From Datisca glomerata (Eukaryota > Streptophyta > Magnoliopsida > Cucurbitales > Datiscaceae), in contig QANY01011423.1 of NCBI GenBank assembly GCA_003255025.1, positions 374,551-438,550 on the forward strand: DNA of 64,000 nucleotides, written 5' to 3'. The translations under genes were made by a program, and so were the position numbers. Under the pieces are notes generated by a model. The model saw nothing but the letters and a program-made list of their open reading frames with translations. It had not been told where the DNA came from and ran no database searches. How positions within the stretch are numbered: position 1 is the stretch's first letter; each line of letters starts with the position of its first letter. Shown one piece after another: positions 55,790 through 64,000 of this stretch.

Positions 55790-57997
55790 ACATTTGGACC
55801 TAATTCTGAAAGCATTGTACAAGAAAATTAACAGCTTATAGGAGACCCAACAATCTGACTCGCTTACATTAATATGGATACCTCTCTCTAAAACCAAAGA
55901 CAAGCCTTCGAATAATGCCATAGCTTCAATTATCATGGCCGGAAAACAACCATCAAAGTGCTTACAAAAGGCTCCCAAAACCCGACCATCACAATCCTGG
56001 GTAATACATCCAATCGCACACCGCTTTGAACCCGTATTCGTAGCTCCGTCAATATTAATATTTAGACATTCCTTCTTCGGCTTGGTCCATGATGAGGGCT
56101 TCGAGTGTCAAGGCAACATGGAGTTGTTCACCTCATTTACTAAATGAAATTCCGAGATGAATTTTTCAATCCAAGCATTAATATTAAACGTTGGATTAAA
56201 CTGTTTCCCATTAATAGAATGATTTTGAAAATGCCCAACACAATAGAACCGCCCTTGTCATGGAGGGAACATCCAAAGAACGAAAAAACACCGATATAAT
56301 ATCCATCATAGACCAACGAGAACACTATTTTGGAGATAATTTACGATACCTACATGCTGCCAAGAGTCCGCAGTCAAAGGGCAGAAGAATAACACGTGGG
56401 TTGTTGAGTCCAATTCACCGTAAAATTTTCATTTGTCATTAGCACTAATCCTCTACTATTTAGGTTGATTCAAGTCGGAATTAGATCCAACGAAGCTTTC
56501 CACATGAATATTTTAATTTTGTTTGGGATCGCAAGCTTCCAAAGTTTTTGCCACCACCAATTCTTCCCTCGTTTGAAGAAGATGAGACTGAATTACTGAT
56601 AGAAAGACCTAACGGGTACCCGCTCATCACTAAATAATAGCCTTTATTGTTGAAATGCCAACATAATTTGCCACTCTATCCATTTGGAACTAAATAGATA
56701 AAACTAGATCAATATCTTCCAGGTCAAGATAATACGAGAGGGCTTCAAGATTCCAACGAGACCCGTAATTAAATATGCCATTTAAATATTCGTCTGTCTG
56801 TTGATTGAAAATAAAGGTCGAAAGGTAGAAGGTCGTGGAAGCCACGGGTCATGAAAAACTCAGATCGAATTCTCATCACCAACTTGCCACCTAATTCCTT
56901 TACTAAGCAACTCTCTACCCTATAGAATGCTTCTCCACATATAAGAAGAATTCGATTTGACTTTATAGGAGAGAAAACCTTTTGACTAGAAGTATTTTGC
57001 CTTAAGGATCAGGGAAACGAGGCTGTCTGAATTCGTAGTAATGCGCCAACGCTGTTTCGCAAGAACCGTCTGATTGAAGATTTCTAGCAATCTAAAATCC
57101 ATACCCCCAAGACTTTTAGGCTTACATAAATTAGTCCAAGTCATCCAATGAAGCTTTATTTTGTTGGCCGAGGATCCCCATCAAAATCTCGCCATTTCCA
57201 TAACTCCGAGCAAAAGGATTTTGGTAGGTGAAATACATTTATTGAATAAATTAGAAAAGCTTGTACCCCCGCTTTAATAAGAATCTCCTTCTCGCTATGA
57301 AAATATGTTTCTCTCTCCAATGACTCATGAGCTTTCCGTCTTTCTCCATTATGCCATTAAACAAATGCTTTTTACTCATGCTAGTCCAAGATGGTAAACC
57401 TAGGTACCTTTCATGGAAGCTCGCAGTTCTGATGTTACTAAAATCTGAGAGATTCTTCCTAATATCAGGAGAAACATTAGGAGAGAAAACCATCACTAAA
57501 TTAATGCATTGCCTCGACGCCTTCGAGTAATCTCTTGAGTTTGCTTAATAGTCTGACAATTATTGAAGTCCTCCTTACAAAACAAAAGACTTCATCCGTA
57601 AAAATAAATGAGAGAAATGGGGGTGTTACGATTGATCCTAGGACAAGCAAGCTGATTACGATGTTGAGCATCAACTAGAAGGGCAGAAAAACCTTTAGCA
57701 CATAACAAAAATAAATATGGGAAAAGAGGATCCCTTTGACGGTGCCTCGCTGAGGAGTCAAATTTCCATAAATCAAGTCATTCACCACAAAAGAAAATGA
57801 AACAGATGATACACATCTAAAAATCAGATCCATGCCTCATCAAATCCTAGTTGTTTCATCATGGCCAAAAAAAAATTTTCATTCCACTTTACCATAAGCT
57901 TTACTCATATCTAATTTAGTAGTTGAAAAACATTGTTTACCCTTCTTTCTTTTGTTCAGAGTGTGGATCATTTCAAAAGCGATAATAATATTATTTG

Positions 57998-59064
57998 GGG
58001 TTAATTATAGTAAAATCCCCCGACCTTTGGGCTATTGTACCAAATAACCCCCTGACCTTTAATTTCGTTTTAGTAGTACACCCATCTATGGCTTCCGTAA
58101 CGGAAATCATTAACCCTTTCTACGTGTCAGCCAATAATCAACTCCTTTTTCTTATAAAAATGGTGCCATATCATCAAATATTTCCCCCTCTTCTGTTTCT
58201 TCCTTCATATTTCCCCCTCTTCGCCATTTCTTCCAATTTTCACTGTTTTTTCATTTTTTTTCGTGGGAGCTCCAATATGCTACTGCGGTATTCCTTGAAA
58301 TCTGGAGACCTCTTGGACTGATTTGAGCCCGGAAAAAGGTTTTATACATGTTAAAAAAATGGGTAAGTTTGGATAAGAATTTTTTCAATTTTGGGTTCAA
58401 ATTTGTTAACCTTAATTTTCTATAACAACTTTCTTTAATAATTTTTAACCTCAATTTTGTAATAATTTTCTTAAAAATTTTGTGTTGAAATTTTTTTAAA
58501 CTCAAAATTTTTAACCTTAATTTTGTTGTTAAATTTATAACAATTTTCTCATTAATAACTACTTCTTAATTTTGTTCATTTTTTCTTTGCAGAACAATGG
58601 AGAAACTTTTTATGTGGTTAGACCCACCTATGTGTCAAAGAGTAAAAAATATTATCCCTGATTATTAAAAGGAATGATCCGACTTGAGTACGAAAATAAA
58701 ATATTACAATCTGAGATTAAGAAGTTGATGATGGCATATGATTGTTCTTGATGTTTGTTTATTTCAAGTTTTAAGGGTAATTGTATTGTAGTTAAGCTCA
58801 TTTCGAAGGGCCTTTGATAGGGTAGGTTGATGTGTGGCTGTTGATGGCTTACACATGACCATGAGGTGTAAAATTATCCCGTTGCCCATTAAGATACGCT
58901 CGAAACTTACGTGTGTTGACTTCCGTTACATTTTTTAACGGAAGTAACATGATGGTGTTTTGATGAAAAAAATGATAAGTCAGAGGGTATTTTGAATGAT
59001 TTTAAAGGTCAGTGGGCATTTTGGTATAGTGGCCAAAGGTCAGGGGCTGTATTATAATTAACCC
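57998..59064 (+). mobile_element. Mutator-like element (1,067 bp) nested in the LINE
   Basis: The ends are inverted repeats starting GGGTTAATTATA and extending about 70 bp (shared CCTGACCTTT words inside). TATTATTTG stands directly outside both ends (57989-57997 and 59065-59073), an exact 9-bp target duplication. It lies between two parts of the LINE reverse transcriptase and so is younger than the LINE. There is no transposase; the interior carries a GRF-type zinc-finger gene fragment in two exon-like blocks. Confidence 0.88.
58278..58750 (+). pseudogene. GRF-type zinc finger gene fragment inside the Mutator-like element
   Basis: The block from 58278 reads CYCGIP, a stop, then LETSWTDLSPEKGF, matching the start of plant GRF zinc fingers (C-x-C-G, then SWT-x-x-NPGRRF). 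After an intron-like gap ending TTTGCAG at 58592, the second block reads MEKLFMWLDPPMCQRVKNII, the end of the same finger with its W-x-DPPMC motif, then a stop. The rest decays into a coiled-coil-like tail in another frame (EYENKILQSEIKKLM). The GRF cysteine between the blocks is not seen. It is a broken, transposon-carried copy. Confidence 0.7.
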
Positions 59065-60170
59065 TATTATTTGTAGTAATAAGTCTACCCTCCACAAAAA
59101 CACTTTGATAATCAGAAATAATCTCTAGTCAAATACATTTCATCTTATTGGCAATTGTTTTAGATATGAGTTTATAGATAAGAGTGCATAAACTGATCAG
59201 ATGGAAATCTGAAGCATACCGCGGATTCTGATTCTTGGGGATCAAAACTAATAATGTCCAATTGAAATCACTAAAATCAGCTTTATGATTTAGAAATGAA
59301 AGACAAAGAGAAGTAATTTCCTTAGCCACAATATGCCCGAATTTTTGAAAAAATAGAATGGGGAAACCACGACACCTGGACTTTTCATCAAATGCATACT
59401 TCAAAGAGCTTCCTCAATCTCATTCTTTGTGAATGGAAGAAAAATTTTCTCGTTCATTTCATCAGTGACTTTCTGCGGAACACAGCGAGTTATCGCCTTA
59501 ATCGCCTCATCATTCAGACCAAAAGAGGTAATAATGTCATGAAAATAATTTTGAACCGAATAGACGATCCCCTCAGTCGAGTCCTGCCAAGTTCGATTTG
59601 CATAAAAAAAATCCCCTGGATTAAGTTCTTTCTACTTCTCTCTGATGCCTTTGCATGGAAAAACGTAGTGTTTTTGTCCCCTAGTTTTAGCCAATTCGCT
59701 CTCGATCTCTGTTTCTAGTGTAGTTCTTCTTGATTTTCCAGCATGGTGACCCTTGATTGAAGCCTTTGGATATCCATCCATTCTGATTCTGGTGAAGCAT
59801 CTTCCAAGAGACGGTCCAATGTGCGCCGGGATGCTGCAAGTTCTTTTGAAATAGAGCCAAACTTCCCCGAACTCCACTCTTTCAGAGTAGACAAACAACT
59901 TCTAAGCTTCGAAGAAATTTGGTCCCTGTAATTTGATCGGGAGGGGGAGGACCGAGCCCGAAACACAATTTCACTACAATCTTCTTCATTTGCCCAAAAT
60001 GCCTCAAAATGGGCTATTCTACCCAGACTTATAGAATTTGGGCTTAACTCAGTGGACAAATTCTTCTTCTCAATGTGGGTCAAACTCATCCTATGGTACG
60101 AAGTAAAGAACCCCAAAGTCTCCACCCAAGCCCAACTGAAAATGGTCTTTCCACCGGTCTGAGGCAAAAG

Positions 60171-61737
60171 CCTGATCCAATTTTTATATTTAAAGCTTCT
60201 GTAGTCTTAAAAACATTTTTTTATTTCAGTTAATATTTAGAGAGAATCTCTTTTTTTCTTCAATGTTTTAGTATTCTTGCGAATGTTACCTAGTATTCTT
60301 GCACAAATCAATAGGGCTATGAAAGTTGTTTTCAATTTATGTGAGTGTTTCTCGTAGAAGTTTCAACTACATCAGTTTCAATATAAACATTCTTGTTAGG
60401 ATCTCTTTGGTCCTAACCCAATTTAACCTTAAAGACTTTAACCCCCCTCTAGTTGCTTGTGTGCAAGAACTCATAGAACACGATAAACATGCAAGAAGCT
60501 AAAACGCGCAGAAGAAGAATAGAGTATCAGAGAAGAAGGAAAGAAGAAGAACGCTAAGAACTTTTATAGTGGTTCAGCTTGTAAAATCCTACATCCAGCT
60601 GAGCTCAAACTTGAGCCCTTGCACTATAATGAAGTAAGTGAAAAATTATAGACAACTTGATTTAGATTTCTCTTTTGTACAAAAGCTTTCCAATTTAGAT
60701 ACCCAGAAACCCAGCACAAGATTACTAGTCCGAACCCCTTGTTGATCAAAAGCTTCAACCTTTGATTCTAAATCTCCCTGAAATGAACTACTTTTCTTTT
60801 TTACTTTCTTGCTGAGAATTTGTTTGACTGAGAGATAGTTGTTTTCGAGTAGTTTTTCATAGTCCATCATCTGAACTGATTTATGATGATGACATATTGG
60901 ATGTCTCCAAAGACCGTTGTAACAGATTTATAACTAACTTTATTTGTTCATTATTGATCAATTAACAACAATTCTAACAAGAAAACTTCGAGTATTTTGA
61001 AGAATCCTAATAATCGATGTGCAAAAAATTTGGAGCCTTTATCTTTCTGAGGATACTTTTTAAATCCAAAAAAGTCTCCTAAAAACTCTTCTTAGGTTCA
61101 AATAAGTTGAGAAATTACATGTGAAAGACCCTTCAGGAAATTAAGACCCTCGAACGTTTTTTAATAAAACGAGACATTTTATAGAAAATAGATTAAGTTA
61201 TTCAAAAAAATTATCTAATATTTACAGTTGCTATACTAGAGTCTAGCAAAATATTTTGACTAGACCCTTGTATAACTGTCACCAAGTTAAATAAAAAAAA
61301 TATTAATTTAAAAGTACTACTTGCTCCCTTTTTCCTCTAAGTAAATGCTTATTTTCATTAAAAACAAATAGGGGCCTTAATATCGTTTTTTCTTTTTAAC
61401 AGGGGCGGTTAATTAAAAAATCTTGGAGAAGTTTATGGCAAAGTAAGAAAGTGGATAAAAAGGAAAGTAGTTTGGTGAATTGGTAATAGATGATCGATAA
61501 AAAGTTCGGTTCTCTTGAAGTTGACTTCATACTTAACAAAAAAAATGGAAATGTTTAGAGATCAAAAGCTGGTATTAGTTGTACTTAATTCATTATAAGT
61601 TGGGATATCAGCAAGATCAAACAGTCTTTTCCTGCTTGGATTGGTTTGGAAACACAAATTATTCACAACAAAGACTGAGAAAGAACACAAATTGATTTGG
61701 CATTTTAATAAACATGTGGAGTTCTATCCTTAGTTGA
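60171..61737. other. Spacer with one LTR-like block
   Basis: No coding sequence is recognised. The part 60394-60979 is listed as a possible solo LTR. The rest is AT-rich without structure that I can name. Confidence 0.45.
60394..60979. mobile_element. Possible solo LTR
   Basis: Begins TGTTAGGAT and ends ATTCTAACA, nearly perfect short inverted ends with TG and CA termini. The interior has a GTGGTTCAGCTT...CCTACATCCAG segment, a word pattern seen in many plant LTRs. The 5-bp flanks (ATTCT and AGAAA) do not match, so the call is tentative. Confidence 0.4.
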
Positions 61738-62250
61738 CAGTTTCATTTCGAAATGGCCGAAACATTTATGACTTAATTTAAATAAAACTTAATTTAAATA
61801 ATTTTTCGTCTGAAGTTTCGGTCTGTTTTGACCGAAATGCCCCTATGAATTTATGTGTTTTAATTGAATTTATTCTCAACATATTTTTTTTGTAGAGCTA
61901 TTTTGAGATCAATTTGGTGGAGATAATCATGATTATAAAGTTTAATCAAAATGATGATGATGAAACTCAAACAAATTAGTGGCGATATTTAGCATTTGTA
62001 TGTTTTATGATGATAATTCTATTTAATATAATGTTTTTGTTGAATTTTAATGTCAATAATACGATACTTTGTTAAATTTTAATAATAATTACATATTATT
62101 TACATGATATAATCTATTGTTTCAATTTTTTCTTAGTTATATTATATATGCTAAATTATAACATTATTTTAGATGATCAGATTTTTTTTCCGAAATAATG
62201 TAAGAAAATATCTGAAACATTTCATTTTTTAAAAACTCGAAACGAAATTG
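61738..62250 (+). repeat. Dispersed repeat, copy 2 (inverted relative to copy 1)
   Basis: Aligns with the reverse complement of 48310-48880; see that entry for shared words. It starts near TTTCATTTCGAAATGGCC and ends near CTCGAAACGAAATTG. It has small insertions and many substitutions relative to copy 1, so the two insertions are not recent duplicates of each other. Confidence 0.65.
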
Positions 62251-62818
62251 AATATCATGATCATATCACATGTTATGTCATCCTACCATTTATGAGGTAA
62301 AGGTAAAGTGCAAAATTACATCCTCCAACAAAGCAAATACTTACATTAAGACATCATTCAGGTATCATTCAAGATTCTGTTTACCTTATTTATCCTATTT
62401 CACCACTCAATTCAGAAAGAATCAAAAGAGCAAACAACTATTTCTTCAGCAAAAGAGCAAACAACTATTTCCCAGATTGTGTCACAAGAACCTCAAACTG
62501 TAGCCTTTTCCTCAAAAACTTAGCAACATCAAAAGAACAAAAGATCAAACTAACAACGGGATCAAGCACTGTTTATTAAGAACACAGTTGAAGAGCAAAG
62601 AAATAAATATATAGGTCAAACAAATGATGCACTCTAATGCGATGGAAAAATAAACACTCGCAAAAACATCAATGAACATAGACGGCGAGGGGACTACTCC
62701 ACTAAGATACAGATTACGACCACAGATAATCATATTTAAAAACGTTAAACAAAAACTAAATCGAGGAAGAGCAAAAATGGTTTCTGGCAAACCGTCCACT
62801 AAACAGATACCAGAAAAA

Positions 62819-64000
62819 TTATAGCTTGTCCTCGAACTCGGAAAGCGGGGTCATCTGCTCCTTCAATCCCTTCCTCTTCCGGATTTGAGTGACAAGTTCA
62901 GCTGCCTGGGAACCAGCTTCCAATGGGTCAGACGACATCATTTCCCAATGATCAAACACACACTGAGGGAAAGCCTGGCCTGAGGTTGCAGCCCTCAAGG
63001 TGCTAGAGAACCCAAAAGACTCGATGACAGGGAGGTAAGCCTTGATGTTGTAAAGAGGAGTTCCAGGCCTTTGTAATTCCTCAAACACATGCCCACGTTT
63101 CTGGTTAAGAACACTATAAATACCTCCCAGGGCTTGCTCGGGAGCTTGGATCTCGACCAGGTAGACGGGCTCAAGAAGCCTGGGTTTGGCTGTCAGCTGG
63201 GAAGCATATATAACTCTTCTGGCAGTTGGAATGACTTGACCACCTCCTCTGTGAATCGCATCAGCGTGAAGAACCACATCACAAACTTCAAAGCAGATAC
63301 CTCTCATGTTTTCTTCAGCCAATGCACCTTCCTTTGATGCCCACTGGAATCCAGCCACAACAGAGTCCTTAATTTCATTCAGGTACTGAACTCCCTTACA
63401 CATGTCAACCACCATATTAGGGCCAGTGGTTTCCGGGCCAAAACACCAAATCTTCTTTGCCAAGTCCTTATCCCAACCAAACTCCTCAGATAAAATTTTG
63501 GATCGTACTTTTGGGTCATCTCTTGGGCCAATGCGGCCATCATCAATGGCCTCAGCAAGTCCTTCCTCAAGAGGTCGTGCTTCCATGTACAGCCTGTTGT
63601 GTTTGTTGGGCGACTTGCTCATCACAACACGGCTAGACTTCTCAAGAACAGTCTCACGGAATGAGACGACGGGGTCAGACTTTATGATCTCAGCTCCACC
63701 CATGAAATCATCCACCAAATCCTTCAAACAGATCTCGAGGTGGAGTTCTCCAGCACCTGCAATAATGTGCTCCCCGGACTCCTCAATAGAACAAACAACC
63801 ATAGGATCTGATTTCGCCAACCGCTTAAGACCTTCAACAAGCTTTGGGAGATCAGATGCCACCTTGCACTGAACCGCCACACGGACAACGGGTGAGACAG
63901 AAAATTTCATAGCCCGGATTGGATGAGCATCCACTTCCTTCTCATTTGTCAAAGTAGCATTCTTGGTGATAAATTGATCCAGCCCAACCATGGCAACGGT
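62819..64000 (-). CDS. Second eEF2 gene, 3' part only (runs off the window)
   Basis: The 393 C-terminal codons plus stop of an eEF2, from [10 protein letters not shown] to SEFEDKL, with the diphthamide-site segment [11 protein letters not shown] intact. The window ends inside the gene; its start lies beyond 64000. As far as I can compare, the protein and the DNA match the first eEF2 without a difference or gap (constant offset of 18,106 bases), while the sequence 3' of the stop codon is unrelated. Whether this copy has the same introns cannot be seen, since the corresponding exon of copy 1 is intron-free throughout. It could be a functional tandem paralogue or a recently converted copy. Confidence 0.95.
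   Translation of the reverse strand, partial: TVAMVGLDQFITKNATLTNEKEVDAHPIRAMKFSVSPVVRVAVQCKVASDLPKLVEGLKRLAKSDPMVVCSIEESGEHIIAGAGELHLEICLKDLVDDFMGGAEIIKSDPVVSFRETVLEKSSRVVMSKSPNKHNRLYMEARPLEEGLAEAIDDGRIGPRDDPKVRSKILSEEFGWDKDLAKKIWCFGPETTGPNMVVDMCKGVQYLNEIKDSVVAGFQWASKEGALAEENMRGICFEVCDVVLHADAIHRGGGQVIPTARRVIYASQLTAKPRLLEPVYLVEIQAPEQALGGIYSVLNQKRGHVFEELQRPGTPLYNIKAYLPVIESFGFSSTLRAATSGQAFPQCVFDHWEMMSSDPLEAGSQAAELVTQIRKRKGLKEQMTPLSEFEDKL

Larger units (their letters stand above)
55790..60170 (-). mobile_element. 5'-truncated L1-type LINE, interrupted by a Mutator-like element
   Basis: Minus strand. From 60167 down: the linker after the endonuclease (words RIAHFEAFWANEEDCSEIV and EWSSGKFGSISKEL), then reverse transcriptase (GFPILFFQKFGHIVAKEITS, LVLIPKNQNPRYASDFHLIS, LCTLIYKLISKTIANKMK). 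After the nested element comes the RQRDPLFPYLFLLCAKGF box, then YLGLPSWTSMSKKHLF and SLGGMDFRLLEIFNQTVLA. A zinc-finger RVT region and a C-terminal RNase H (NIDGATNTGSKR, EAMALFEGLSLVLERGI, SESDC) end near 55790. The endonuclease half is absent, as usual for truncated LINE insertions. Stops and shifts make it inactive. Confidence 0.88.

Noticed and set aside
60389..60984. Target duplication for the possible solo LTR
   Set aside because: The flanking five-base words ATTCT and AGAAA do not match, so only the inverted ends support the element.

Overview
This is nuclear DNA of a flowering plant, most probably a eudicot. It is AT-rich, its genes have GT-AG introns, and it carries a dense set of plant-type transposons (Ty1/copia, CACTA, Mutator-like, L1-type LINE). 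No bacterial, organellar or viral gene organisation is visible, and the species cannot be named from this window.

Five host genes are supported. From left to right they are: a BOI/BRG-type RING E3 ubiquitin ligase (2535-3752, +, 3 exons, 334 aa); a PORR-domain organelle RNA-splicing factor of the WTF1 family (29397-30605, +, uninterrupted, 402 aa); the small-subunit processome protein KRR1 (38231-43333, +, 12 coding exons, 384 aa); elongation factor eEF2 (44713-47645, -, 3 coding exons, 843 aa); and the 3' part of a second eEF2 (62819-64000, -) that runs off the right edge. KRR1 and eEF2 are convergent neighbours. PORR, KRR1 and eEF2 have TGGGCY (site II) motifs upstream, and KRR1 also has a telo-box, as is common for plant genes of translation and organelle biogenesis.

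The rest is mostly mobile DNA. 12054-19386 is a decayed Ty1/copia element with both LTRs, interrupted by a 2.2 kb non-coding insertion. A solo LTR abuts it (19391-20414) and a further LTR-like stretch follows. 21173-25468 is a CACTA (En/Spm) element with broken transposase. 31585-34274 is a Mutator-like element carrying a broken plant mobile domain gene. 50034-55016 is a non-autonomous CACTA element with an exact 3-bp target duplication. 55790-60170 is a 5'-truncated LINE on the minus strand, itself interrupted by a 1,067-bp Mutator-like element (57998-59064) with an exact 9-bp target duplication and a GRF zinc-finger gene fragment. Two inverted copies of one roughly 0.5 kb repeat lie next to the two eEF2 genes.

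The most notable observations are: two eEF2 coding ends that read identically base for base for 1,182 bp while their flanks differ from the stop codon onward; a tandem duplication in KRR1 intron 3 that repeats the splice acceptor plus the start of exon 4, giving decoy acceptors; and three DNA transposons carrying non-transposase gene pieces.
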